Source: Chionoecetes opilio
Taxonomy: Eukaryota > Arthropoda > Malacostraca > Decapoda > Majidae
Reading direction: 5' to 3'
Assembly (NCBI GenBank): GCA_016584305.1
Contig: JACEEZ010024186.1
Coordinates: 38,165-102,164, forward strand
Length of the DNA stretch: 64,000 nt
Of the stretch, positions 11,036-22,114 are shown piece by piece. Below the pieces are notes generated by a model. The model searched no databases. It was not told the DNA's origin and saw only the letters and a list, made by a program, of their open reading frames with translations. Position 1 is the stretch's first letter. Each line of letters starts with the position of its first letter. Both the position numbers and the translations under genes were made by a program.

Positions 11036-11289
11036 AGGAGTAAGGGATCGGGAACCCTCACGTGAAAAGTTTGTTTCAGCGTGATAAAAGAATAATCAAT
11101 AAGACACTGATGTATTTGTTTCAATATTTTATTTCATATTTTCAACCTTTTGCTTCTGACTTGTATGTCCCCTCACATGTCAATGACTTAATGCCTTGTT
11201 GAAAAATATACTGCATGGCACCCCCACACTATTTATAAGATCCTATCAATCAAAAGATGTCATGGAACAGACTGATTTGACATATAATT
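11036..11289. other. No gene seen
   Basis: AT-rich sequence without repeats or coding signal that I can identify. Confidence 0.4.
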
Positions 11290-11545
11290 TAAAAAATAAG
11301 GAAGCTACAAGAGGCTGGGAGACCTACACGTGGTAGTTCTGCTACTTAAAACTACCTAATCCACCTCTCTTCTCCATACAGGAATTTATCCCGCTTTCCT
11401 TTTAAAGCTCCCTATTGACTCCACATAACTACCTAACGACTGCCCATGCCAATCATTCACCACCCCATTTTTGAACCAGTTTCTCCCTATTCCTTTTTCA
11501 ATCACGCTTTTCCAGTTTGAATCCGTCACTTCTTGTTCTACTCAA
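11290..11545 (-). pseudogene. LINE 3' end (minus strand)
   Basis: ATAAGGAAGCTACAAGAGGC opens the reverse-oriented copy. On the minus strand it contains the coding end near GGTTCAAAAATGGGGTGGTG and the 3' terminal block. Much of the tail repeat is lost. It is the same family as 9573-9757 and 25061-25290. Confidence 0.75.
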
Positions 11546-11585
11546 AATTATACAAAAAAATGACATGATGTGAGGCGTGACAAAA

Positions 11586-13766
11586 TCCTACTGTCACTGT
11601 AAGGATGTCACACAGTGCTGTGAGTCCCCACTGTAAGATGTCACACAGTGCTGTGAGTCACCACTGTAGGATGTCACACCCGTGCTGTGAGTCACCACTG
11701 TAAGGATTTTCACACAGTGCTGTGAGTCACCCCTGTAAGGATGTCACACAGTACTGTGAGTCACCACTGTAAGGATGTCACACAGTGCTGAGTGAGTCAC
11801 CACTGTAAGGATGTCACACAGTGCTGTGAGTCACACTGAAGGATGTCACACAGTGCTGTGAGTCACCACTGTAAGGATGTCACACAGTGCTGTGAGTCAC
11901 CACTGTAAGGATGTCACACAGTGCTGTGAGTCACCACTGTAAGGATGTCCACAGTGCTGTGAGTCACCACTGTAAGGATGTCACACCCGTGCTGTGAGCA
12001 CCACTGTAAGGATGGGCACACAGTACTGTGAGTCACCACTGTAAGGATGTCACACAGTGCTGGGGAGTCACCACTGTAAGGATGTCACACAGGGGCGTGA
12101 GTCACCACTTTTAAGGATGTCACACAGGGGCTGTGAGTCACCACTGTAAGGATGTCCACACAGTGCTGAGTGAGTCACCACTGTAAGGATGTCACACAGT
12201 GCTGAGTGAGTCCCCCACTGTAAGGATGTCACACAGTGCTGAGTGAGTCCACCACTGTAAGGATGTCACCAGTACTGTGAGTCACCACTGTAAGGATGTC
12301 ACACAGTGCTGAGTGAGTCACCACTGTAAGGATGTCACACAGTGCTGTGATTCACCACTGTAAGGATGTCACACAGTGCTGTGAGTCACCACTGTAAGGA
12401 TGTCACACAGTGCTGTGAGTCACCACTGTAAGGATGTCACACAAGTGCTGTGAGTCACCACTGTAAGGATGTCACACAGTGCTGTGAGTCACCACTGTAG
12501 GATGTCACACAGTGCTGTGAGTTTACCACTGTAAGGATGTCACACGTGCTGTGAGTCACCACTGTAAAAGGGTGTCACACAGTGCTGAGGGAGTCACCAC
12601 TGTAAGGATGTCACACAGTGCGAGTGAGTCACCACTGTAAGGATGTCACACAGTGCTGAGTGAGTCACCACTGTAAGGATGTCACACAGGCTGTGAGTCA
12701 CCACTGTAAGGATTTTCACAGTGCTGAGTGAGTCACCACTGTAAGGATGTCAAAACAGTGCTGTGAGTCACCACTGTAAGGATGTCACACAGTGCTGAGT
12801 GAAATCACCACTGTAAGGATGTCACACAGTGCTGAGTGAGTCACCACTGTAAGGATGTCACACAGTGCTGAGTTGAGTCACCACTGTAAGGATGTCACAC
12901 AGTGCTGTGAGTCCCACTGTAAAAGGGTGTCACACAGTGCTGAGTGAGTCACCACTGTAAGGATGTCACACAGTGCTGAGTGGTCACCACTGTAAGATGT
13001 CACACAGTGCTGAGTGAGTCACCACTGTAAGGATGTCACACAGTGCTGAGTGAGTCACCACTGTAAGGATGTCACACAGTGCTGAGTGAGTCACCACTGT
13101 AAGATGTCACAAGTACTGAGTGAGTCACCACTGTAAGGATGTCACACAGTACTGAGTGAGTCACCACTGTAAGGATGTCACACAGTACTGAGTGAGTCAC
13201 CACTGTAAGGATGTCACACAGTACTGAGTGAGTCACCACTGTAAGGATGTCACACAGTACTGAGTGAGTCACCACTGTAAGGATGTCACACAGTACAGTG
13301 AGTCACCACTGTAAGGATGTCACACAGTACAGTGAGTCACCACTGTAAGGATGTCACACAGTACAGTGAGTCACCACTGTAAGGATGTCACACAGTACAG
13401 TGAGTCCACCACTGTAAGGATGTCACACAGTACAGTGAGTCACCACTGTAAGGATGTCACACAGTACTGAGTGAGTCACCACTGTAAGGATGTCACACAG
13501 TGCTGAGTGAGTCACCACTGTAAGGATGTCACACAGTGCTGAGTGAGTCACCACTGTAAGGATGTCACACAGTACAGTGAGTCACCACTGTAAGGATGTC
13601 ACACAGTGCTGAGTGAGTCACCACTGTAAGGATGTCACACAGTACAGTGAGTCACCACTGTAAGGATGTCCACACAGTACTGAGTGAGTCACCACTGTAA
13701 GGATGTCACACAGTACAGTGAGTCACCACTGTAAGGATGTCACACAGTACAGTGAGTCACCACTGC
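11586..13766. repeat. 34/36-bp minisatellite, ~63 copies
   Basis: The base unit is GTCACACAGTGCTGTGAGTC followed by ACCACTGTAAGGAT (34 bp). A 36-bp variant has GTGCTGAGTGAGTC, and a third 34-bp variant has GTACAGTGAGTC. The variants are zoned: 34-bp units dominate the left, 36-bp units the middle, and mixed GTACAG/GTACTGAG units the right. Scattered indels suggest sequence error on top. The right edge runs into CACTGCAACAAAAACTTTGC, the same junction that reappears after the N at 18681. Confidence 0.96.
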
Positions 13767-14106
13767 AACAAAAACTTTGCTTTATATCATTCATAAATAC
13801 TCATAATATTAATTCATATATAAATTTATGATATTCATTCATATGCAAATATTCAAAATTCTGGATATTCTCTAAGACTTTCTAAATATCTATAATAAAA
13901 ATATTGCAAAATAATTAGCAGAGTATAAAATTAAATAAGTGAGAAAAATGATGTGATGAGATTACAGCCAAGGCCACTACATCAGCCTGCTTCAAACATC
14001 ACTAGTCACAATCCAACGCAGCACAAATAATGGATAACTGAATGAACTATGAACAAACATTGGACTATAGTGATAGTTCAGGCTATGGCATTAGACATCA
14101 AGTATA

Positions 14107-15420
14107 CAGTAAGATGGGGCAAAATGAATCAAGCCACCTTTTTTTTTTAAATGGCGCCCTATGTTTGACTATTAGCCTACATCCCTAACCTCCGGTGCTA
14201 TCTAACCTCCTAAGTTTTTTATGTATTTAGATCATATAGTTCAGCTTAGGTTAGGCTAGGGTTTTAAATTCATGAATGACCCAAATGACTTTTTCCCTTT
14301 TTCCTGATTTTCTGTCACTTTGAATTGCTAAGCATCATATCTCAAACACTAGTATCTAAATTAGAAAAGACATCTCGTGATCTTCAATTACAAATTTTCC
14401 AAGGTAAGCATTGCCAACAAGACTTAGGGTTGTGAGGCAAGTGGTTAGGGTTTTAAAGTTAAAATACTTGTCATGGGGCAAAATGAATCAGCCTTCATAA
14501 AAATTATTACAGTATCAAAAAAATAATAATTCTTTGAAAGAGATTTGGAAGAGTTGAGCGTGCCAGTGTTCAGTAATGGCCATGCAGTAAGCCCCAACCT
14601 ATTGTCCTATTTGTAAGAAAAGCGTGACAGTAGTGTCCGCCATCAGAAACCCAGGAGCAAGAGGGTAAAATGTTTGCAGCGGGGACCAGTATTACTTTTG
14701 CTGACATGAATGACCTCGGCTCAAACCTCCGCACACACACTGGTCCCCGCAAAGACACCTAGAACCCAAAAGAAGCCACAAGAAGAAGAGGAAGAAGAGA
14801 CCGAGCAAGAAGAGGAAGAGGAAGAGCCAGAAGACGACGAGGAAGAGGAGCCTGCTGTAATGCCTTGGGTAGCACCAGATTTGAAACCGACAGACTATGT
14901 TCTTGTTCGTTTTGGAATAGACAATAAGTTGCCACATCATTACGTTGCAAAATTAATTAGGAAAGAGGGCAAGGGGAGGCATGTTAGGTGTTGGAGAAAG
15001 ACACAGCATAATATGAAACACAACACCAACCTTGTTTCATTCAAGGAACCCGAGCTAGGGGATGAAGGCGTTGCAAGTGAGTGTGTGATTGTAATGCATT
15101 GAAAGGTTCATGAGGTATATAAGAATAGGTTAATGTTTAGAAATGTGTTAAAAAATGTCATTGTTAGGTAGGAAGTGAAGTTCAACTGTGTCTGATTCAT
15201 TGTGCCCCATGTTGGATTTTTTTTTTTTTCCTTTTTAAAGTAAACCTTTTTTGACGTTACAATAATGGTAGAAAGCTCAGAATAAGTTCATTGTGTAGAA
15301 GAATACCTGTACTATCTGAATTGCTTACAAATACTCTGTAATAAAAGACTTCATGGTATTTTTTTTCCCATTACCTAAAAAAAAGAAGCAGATTTAGATT
15401 CATTTTGCCCCATCTTACGG
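14107..15420. mobile_element. Pogo/Tigger-like Tc1-mariner element, internally deleted
   Basis: The ends are inverted: CAGTAAGATGGGGCAAAATG at the left matches the right end reading inward as CCGTAAGATGGGGCAAAATG. TA flanks both sides (14105-14106, 15421-15422), the Tc1/mariner target duplication. Copy B retains the uninterrupted site near 19936 (ATTATACAGG), which confirms insertion. At 1.3 kb it is too short for a full transposase. A 3' coding remnant is at 14710-15102. Confidence 0.88.
14710..15102 (+). pseudogene. Transposase C-terminal remnant (pogo/Tigger type)
   Basis: The 130-codon frame has a long acidic stretch (EEEEEETEQEEEEEEPEDDE, about residues 26-47), then a conserved-looking module: DYVLVRF near residue 63, HHYVAKLIRKEGKG and RHVRCWRK. 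Arthropod Tigger-like transposases carry an acidic linker followed by such a DYVLVKF...HYVGKV module, so I read this as the surviving carboxy terminus. The DDE catalytic core and DNA-binding domain are absent. The ATG is arbitrary because the true N-terminus was lost. Confidence 0.6.
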
Positions 15421-15599
15421 TACAGTTTTTTTTACGAGGCGAAAAATGCTGCCCCCTTGCTGCTTACTGACTGATATTGGATGCCAGAAAAAGGGAATAC
15501 TACGGTTCTTCTAAATTTCAGTTGTATTTTATCATACTTAACCCTATTATCAGGTAAACATAGTCTTAATTTTAAGCGTGAGACCTTAACCCCTTCACT

Positions 15600-17065
15600 G
15601 CGGCTGGTACAAATATGGTCTCTCAGCTATTTAAGGGATCACTGCGGCTGGTACAAATACAGTCTCTCAGGTATCTAAGGGATCACGCGGCTGGTACAAA
15701 TACGGTCTCTCAGCTATCTAAGGGATCACTGCGGCGGTACAAATACAGTCTCTCAGCTATTTAAGGGATCACTGCGGCTGGTACAAATACAGTACTCTCA
15801 GGTATCTAAGGGATCACTGCGCTGGTACAAATACAGTCTCTCAGTATCTAAGGGATCACTGCGGCTGGTACAAAATACAGTCTCTCAGCTATTTAAGGGA
15901 AACACTGCGGCTGGTACAATACGGGCTCTCAGCTATTTAAGGGATCCCCTGCGGTGGTACAAATACAGTCTCTCAGTATCTTTAAGGGGTCACTGCGGCT
16001 GGTACAAATACAGTCTCTCAGGTACTAAGGGAAACACTGCGGCTGGTACAAATACAGTCTCTCAGTATTTAAGGGATCACTGCGGCTGGTACAAATACGT
16101 CTCTCAGCTATTTAAGGGATCACTGCGGCTGGTACAAATACAGTCTCTCAGCTATCTAAGGGATCACTGCGGCTGGTACAAAAACAGTCTCTCAGCTATT
16201 TAAGGGATCACTGCGGTGGTACAAATACAGTCTCTCAGCTATTTAAGGGATCACTGCGGCTGGTACAAAAAAGTCCTCTCAGTATCTAAGGGATCACTGC
16301 GGCTGGTACAAATACGGTCTCTCAGCTATTTAAGGGATCACTGCGGCTGGTACAAATACAGTCTCTCAGGTATCTAAGGGATCACTGCGGCTGGTACAAA
16401 ATGGTCTCTCAGCTATTTAAGGGGTCACTGCGGCTGGTACAAATACGGTCTCTCAGCTATTTAAGGGATCACTGCGGCTGGTACAAATACAGTCTCTCAG
16501 GTACTAAGGGATCACTGCGGCTGGTACAAATACGGGGGCTCTCAGCTATTAAGGGATCACTGCGGCTGGTACAAATACGGTCTCTCAGCTATTTAAGGGA
16601 TCACTGCGGCTGGTACAAATACAGTCTCTCAGCTATCTAAGGGATCACTGCGGCTGGTAAAATACGGTCTCTCAGCTATTTAAGGGATCACTGCGGCTGG
16701 TACAAATACAGTCTCTCAGGTATCTAAGGGATCACTGCGGCTGGTACAAATACGGTCTCTCAGCTATTTAAGGGATCACTGCGGCTGGTACAAATACAGT
16801 CTCTCAGCTATCTAAGGGATCACTGCGGCTGGTACAAATACGGTCTCTCAGCTATTTAAAGGGGTCACTGCGGCTGGTACAAATACGGTCTCTCAGGTAT
16901 CTAAGGGGTCACTGCGGCTGGTTTCAAATACGGTCTCTCAGCTATTAAGGGATCACTGCGGCTGGTACAAATATGGTCTCTCAGCTATCTAAGGGATCAC
17001 TGCGGCTGGGACAAATATGGTCTCTCAGCTATCTAAGGGATCACCGCGGCTGGTACATATATGGT
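15600..17065. repeat. 44-bp minisatellite made from the transposon terminus, ~33 copies
   Basis: The unit is GGATCACTGCGGCTGGTACA, AATACAGTCTCTCAGCTATT, TAAG. The first unit overlaps the element's TIR, which reads CCCCTTCACTGCGGCTGGTACAAATA from 15590 (given here only as landmark). The repeat therefore contains terminal and subterminal transposon sequence. Variation is mostly TACAG/TACGG, CTATTT/GTATCT and indels. Confidence 0.93.
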
Positions 17066-17589
17066 TTCTGTATTTAACTGCGCGTCAATGATGTTGTGGG
17101 TAAATATTCGCTGTGATAGGCTTGTTTTGGAACAGTGTCAGTGTTTGTATAAAAAGAAACCCCTTTTTCTGCTTGCGTGAGTTAGTTGTGACTAATAAGG
17201 TCAAGCGGTTTCAGTACGACGTGTTTACGCTCCGCGCCCTAACTCAATGGTGAGGCTAAATAGTCCAAAATATTCAATATATTCTTGATGGATATAAACA
17301 GAAGTATGGGGAATGAATGAATGCATGAATGAAGCATTATGTACCCAAATAAGCTGATTATGGGTAGTAAGGTTTCATGTGCGTCTGGCAGCACGGTCAC
17401 GGCCCTGTTGCTGGCACTGACGTAACTCCTCATGAGCTGGTAGCCTCACCAAAGACCAACTAGATTTTCTGGTATGGAAACAATCCTATTATTTAGGCCA
17501 CTTTAAAATATGATTTAGTAATTAATTTATATTTTAATTAAACCTGCCGCACAGGGGGGTAGGCCTATGAATTTGATATCCGCATGAAG
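17066..17589. other. Non-coding 3' half of the TTAA element
   Basis: AT-rich interior between the last 44-bp unit and the right TIR. The 64-codon minus-strand frame at 17239-17433 has no recognisable motif. I see no transposase remnant. Confidence 0.5.
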
Positions 17590-18227
17590 GGGTTTAAAAA
17601 AGAATGGAAGTTTCGCCCGTTAAAAAAAATAGACTTAAAAGACGCGTCCTACTCCACATCACAGAAAAGGGTTATAGATTTTTAAATAATAAATACTAAA
17701 AAACTTGGTACATCATACCCCCCTTGTCATCCGCCCTGCACAGCGTGCTCTGCCCTTGTGGCCCTGTTTGGCTCAGGCCTGCCTGTGAAGGGCACTCTCA
17801 GGGACTCTTCAGGCACTTCGGGGGCACAAGCACGAGCCTCCAAAGGGCCTGCCCTCAGCCCCATTGGGTCTATTCAACCTCTGAAAAGTACAGCATTGAG
17901 AAAAAGGGCGTATTTAGGATCTTGAACATTGGGGGCTTAAATTTGCCAGCCCAGAGATTTAAATGTTTAAATGGAATTTTAAATCCCGTATTTGCCGGCA
18001 TAAGACGCACCGGCGCCTAAGACGCACCCGGGGCACAGACACCACTATTGACAAGGAGGTTTTGAGAAAACAAAATATTTGGGGCTTTTGAGGAATTTGT
18101 TTTTCTTCATAATTTATCAAAAGTTATTAAAAAAAAGGATTTGTAGAGGAAAGCCAAAGAGTATGAGCCTGTCCTAAATACAATTCACAGAGCAGGAATG
18201 TGAATGAAAAAATTATACTATTAAAAT

Positions 18228-18434
18228 CAGGGCTGGAAAACTAAATTATTTTCCAAACGGTTCGTTCCGATCAGAAACAGTATTATTAAGTTTGTTTTTG
18301 TTCCTCCTCCAAACATAACGTTCTGAACGGTTAGAAAAAAATGAAAACTGGTTAGAACGAATGAAACCGGTTAAACGTTTCTCAAAACCAATGTAAGAAT
18401 ATGCTAATACCCTAATAAATATAATGCCTATACA
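18228..18434. mobile_element. Left end of hAT (segment A copy), truncated
   Basis: CAGGGCTGGAAAACTAAATT, then AACGGTTCGTTCCGATCAGA, match the intact hAT at 20745. The preceding 8 bp (ATTAAAAT against GTTAAAAT) is the same target site. The copy is interrupted at 18435, so A and B were duplicated (or are alleles) after this hAT inserted. Confidence 0.85.
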
Positions 18435-18680
18435 GGGAGGTCCGTTATACGAGCATTCGATATACGGAACCGATGATCGAGATGTGTAAATTAGGGTCTA
18501 TTTTCAATATACAAACACGAAATCCAATGCTAGATTCATTCAAACTGGGTGAGTAAAAAACCCGGTTTTTTACTAAAGTAAAATTTCAAGTTATTCACTA
18601 AAATTATAAAGTCATTTACTGACTATAGATTTTACTAAGGTTGACCGGATAATCAATCGAAAATATGAAACTTGGTCTAG
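18435..18680. mobile_element. Left part of another insertion, CAGGGAGGTCCG end
   Basis: Sequence absent from copy B begins about here with CAGGGAGGTCCGTTATACGA, a hAT-like CAGGG terminus. It runs without its other end into the N at 18681. It is truncated by the assembly join. Confidence 0.5.
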
Positions 18681-18681
18681 N
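18681..18681. other. Single-N assembly junction
   Basis: One N separates unrelated left sequence from ACACAGTGCTGAGTGAGTCA, the last unit of the 34/36-bp array, and the start of copy B. An abrupt restart of an upstream sequence at an N is what a scaffolding join or retained haplotig looks like. Confidence 0.85.
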
Positions 18682-18735
18682 ACACAGTGCTGAGTGAGTC
18701 ACCACTGCAACAAAAACTTTGCTTTATATCAATTC

Positions 18736-19613
18736 CAATGATTTGAAACTCGAGAAATGCCAGTGGTCGCTGGCAGTTTTAACTCAAAGGTTGGTCTACT
18801 GTGTTTTGGCTCCGCGACTAATATTTTTCATAAATTAATTTCGCGATAAACATTGATGCACCGCATCTGAATACCAAAAAATATAGTTCTTCTGTTGTTC
18901 TACTAATTATATGGATGACATGCATTACGATGGAACGTTCTATAATAGCAATTTAATGCAAATTACTCGCCTCGAGTAGCAAAGCTTAATATATTTTTTA
19001 CATGTATATTGTGGCATGTAAAATTTGGGCGATGTTCACACTGTTTTCTAAGACAGTACTGCTGCATCTGGCAAACGCTTGTCAAAATACAATAAGCAAT
19101 GCCTTGGAAAAACGAAGAATAAAGAATGCCGAAATCGGCTTGTTGCTGCGACAATGTAGGTTATAATTGTGGAGGCGACACGCCGCGGCGGGGAGTGGTG
19201 GGCGGGGAGATTGTGGCGGGGAGATTGAATCAAAACATTGCCACTTCACGCGTCGACTCATTGCACTTCCAGGCTTTCTATCTGATTGATACACAATAAT
19301 AACAGGAAAATATGACTGCCTAGGTATAGATAGCTTCTAAACATACGTTATTGACTATATAATATCATAGAGTAGCATTTACCTCGCCTCCTCAACTATA
19401 ACCTGCTTGGTTATTTGGTTAAATACAATGTTTTACAGAATCAGGCTTCTATACAATATACATATAGAAGAAAATCGTTCTTAATATTATACTTTTGTGT
19501 TTTAAGTGCAGTGGAATAAGCCCATATTTTATTTTCCAGTAGACCAACTTATTATCAAAAAAGTGAGTTAAAACTGCCAGCGACCCCTGGCATTTTGGGT
19601 TCCAGTTCTCTCG
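18736..19613. mobile_element. AATT-target TIR element, copy 1
   Basis: The inverted subterminal block AAATGCCAG-GGTCGCTGGC, then AGTTTTAACTC, is present at both ends. The outermost right end reads inward CGAGAGAACTGGAACCC. AATTC flanks both sides (18731-18735, 19614-19618), and copy A has the near-empty site TATATCATTCATAAA. The interior is non-coding. A second copy at 55664-56495 shares the ends, GGTTGGTCTACTGTGTTTT and GTGGCGGGGAG. The superfamily is not recognised. Confidence 0.82.
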
Positions 19614-19940
19614 AATTCATAAATAAACTCATAATATTAATTCATATATAAATTTATGATATTCATTCATATGTAAATATTCAAAATTCTGGATATTCTC
19701 TAAGACTTTCTAAATATCTATAATAAAAATATTGCAAATAATTAGCAGAGTATAAAATTCAATAAGTGAGATAAATGCCAGTGTGTTTGATTACAGCCAA
19801 GGCCAATACATCAGCCTGCTTCTCACCACACTAGTCACAATCCAACGCTGCACAAATAATGGATAACTGAATGAAATATGAACAAAACATTGGACTATAT
19901 TGATATTTCAGGCTATGGCATTAGATATAAATTATACAGG

Positions 19941-20137
19941 TTTTTTTTACGAGGCGAAAAATCCTGCCCCCTTGCTGCTTACTGACTGATATTTGATGCC
20001 AGAAAAAGGGAATACTACGGTTCTTCTAAATTTCAGTTGTATTTTATCATAGTTAACCCTATTATCAGGTAAACATAGTCTTAATTTTAAGCACGAGACC
20101 TTAAGAAAGAATGGAATTTTCGCCTCGTAAAAAAAAA
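19941..20137. mobile_element. Poly-T/ACGAGGCG TIR MITE, intact copy
   Basis: TTTTTTTTACGAGGCGAAAA at the left is mirrored by TTTTCGCCTCGTAAAAAAAA at the right, a TIR of about 20 bp. This is the best copy of the family and shows the pre-insertion state of the TTAA site in copy A. Confidence 0.88.
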
Positions 20138-20744
20138 TAGACTATAGACGCGTCCTACTTCCACATCACAGAAAAAGGGTTTATAGATTTCTAAATAATA
20201 AATACTAAAAACTTGGTACATACATACCTACATTGTCACTCCAGCCCTGCACAGCGTGGCTCTGCCCTTGTGGCACTGTGGCTCAGCCTGCCCTGGATGG
20301 AGGCACTCTCAGGGCACTCTTCAGGCACTCTCGGGGCACAGCACGAGCCTCCAGGGCCTGCCTCAGCCGCCCCCAGTTGGGTCTATTCAACCTCTGAAAA
20401 GTACAGCACTTGAGAACAGGGGCGTATTTAGGATCTTGAAACATTGGGGGCTCAGTCCAGCCCAGAGATCTTAAAATGTTTTACTGGATAATTTTAAATA
20501 CCGTATTTGCCGGCGCCTAAGACGCACCGGCGCATAAGACGCACCACTATTGTACAAGGAGGTTTTGAGAAAACAAAAATATTGGTCCTTTGAGGGAATT
20601 TTTTTTCTTCATAAATTTATCAAAAGTAATTAAAAAAAAAAAAAAAAAAAGGATTTGTAGGGGAAAGCAAAGATTATGAGCCTGTACCTAAATACAATAT
20701 TCACAGTGCAGTGAATGTGAATGAAAAATTATACTAGTTAAAAT

Positions 20745-22106
20745 CAGGGCTCGGAAACGAAATTATTTTTCAAACGGTTCGTTCCGATCAGAAACAGTAT
20801 TATTAACGTTTCGTTTTTGGTTCCTCCTCCAAACATAACGTTCCTGAACCGGTTAGAACGAAATGAAAACCGGTTAGAACGTTATTCTCAAGCCATGTAA
20901 TGAATATGCTATTAGCCCTAATAAATAATACTGCCTGTACATGACTACATTCTTATAGATGGCAATAAAGCCATGCATTTCATGGTGCACAGTATCCAAC
21001 AAAATCAAACCCTTAGATGTCATAAGAACTATATTACTATACTGCTTAAATAAGGCAACACATTTACATTTACAATACAACGTAGTGTAGGAGTATGCAA
21101 TCTCAGTTGCCGTAAGGACATGAATCACTAATTATTTATTAATATTATATATGGCAACAATTATACTAATTCGTAATATCACCAGCCCACTAATTAAATA
21201 AACCTAATCAATGAAATCAATGACTAAATTTGGTACTCCAAGGACTCCAACCTAGGACACTCACACCAAAATTCGGCGCACCAAGCATTAGGCTATGAAC
21301 ACAGTTAAAAGTTTAAGCACATACTCACGATATATAATCCATTTTCGAATACTGGATCTGGATCTTAGCATTTTCTTAAACCCAACTGCAGTATCATAGC
21401 TCAACTATTGCACGAATGCAAGGTGTAATAAAATAAGGGAACCTGATGCATTTCACGAAGACAAAAATTCACAATTATAAAAGGTAAATAATAGTTACTC
21501 TTCACAAATTAAATGAAAGGTGGTGCATATGATACTATTTGAAACAAAACCACATCGTCAATTGCCAAGTGAACAAATACAGTAGACTTAATTAAAGTAT
21601 GTATGTAATACAGATGCCTTGACTTCAATCATTTGGTACTGGAAGTGACAATGGATCACTGACAAATACAGTAGACTTAATTAATGTGTGTATGTAATAC
21701 AGATGCCTTGACTTCAATCATTTGGTACTGGAAGTGACAATGGATCACTGACAAATACAGTAGACTTAATTAATGTGTGTATGTAATACAGATGCCTTGA
21801 CTTCAATCATTTGGTACTGGAAGTGACAATGGATCAGTGACAAATACAGTAGACTTAATTAATGTGTGTATGTAATACAGATGCCTTGACTTCAATCATT
21901 TGGCACTGGAAGTGACAATGGATCAGTGACCAAATATGGCAGGGAACGAAAAAATAACGTTTTTAACCGGCTACAAGGATTTTAAAATAGCAATTTTGCT
22001 CCAGAACAGTAAATAGGATAGCATTTTCATTTCCGTTTTTGTTCCGAGCATAATTTCGTTAGTTTCGGTTTCCGTTTTCGTTCCCTTAAACAATTTCAAA
22101 GCCCTG
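20745..22106. mobile_element. Non-autonomous hAT element, exact 8-bp TSD
   Basis: The element starts CAGGGCTCGGAAACG and ends TTTCAAAGCCCTG. The exact 8-bp duplication GTTAAAAT lies at 20737-20744 and 22107-22114. Both subterminal regions are rich in AACGGTT/CGTTCC/CGTTTTCG motifs. There is no transposase; the 84-codon minus frame at 20874-21128 has no hAT motif. The interior carries the 89-bp array. Confidence 0.93.
21574..21929. repeat. 89-bp tandem repeat x4 within the hAT
   Basis: Four copies of a unit starting CAAATACAGTAGACTTAATT and ending ACAATGGATCACTGA. The last three are almost identical; the first is slightly diverged. Confidence 0.95.
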
Positions 22107-22114
22107 GTTAAAAT

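Larger units (their letters stand above)
15590..17593. mobile_element. TTAA-target element (piggyBac-like) with 44-bp array
   Basis: TTAA duplications lie at 15586-15589 and 17594-17597. The ends are inverted: CCCCTTCACTGCGG at the left, CCCCTTCATGCGG reading in from the right (one base inserted next to the TTAA). Copy B keeps the empty site GACCTTAAGAAAGAATGG. TTAA duplication and CCC-starting TIRs point to the piggyBac superfamily. There is no transposase: about 1.46 kb of the interior is a minisatellite and the remaining ~530 bp is non-coding. Confidence 0.88.
15426..17629. mobile_element. Poly-T MITE copy in segment A, split by insertion
   Basis: The left part is 15426-15589 (TTTTTTTTACGAGGCGAAAA, CTGCTTACTGACTGATATT). 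The right part is 17594-17629 (AGAATGGAAG, TTTCGCCCGTTAAAAAAAA). They are separated by the TTAA element. The break lies inside the CCTTAA of the intact copy at 20100. Confidence 0.85.
13767..18434. repeat. Large duplicated segment, copy A
   Basis: Starting with CACTGCAACAAAAACTTTGC, this segment parallels copy B (18682-20940) through the same landmarks. These are an AT-rich block (13790-14104 = 19618-19930), the poly-T MITE, the GACGCGTCCTAC block, the CTGCACAGCGTG block and a hAT left end. Copy A has two extra insertions, at 14107-15420 and 15590-17593. Shared parts differ by several percent. Confidence 0.9.
18682..20940. repeat. Large duplicated segment, copy B
   Basis: The segment begins with the final minisatellite unit and CACTGCAACAAAAACTTTGC, then follows copy A to about GCCTGTACATGAC (20940). 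It lacks the pogo-like and TTAA insertions of copy A but carries an AATT-target element (18736-19613). It continues into a complete hAT where copy A is cut off. Confidence 0.9.

Noticed and set aside
14710..15102. Stand-alone acidic host gene
   Set aside because: It lies wholly inside a TIR element with a TA duplication and resembles a transposase tail.
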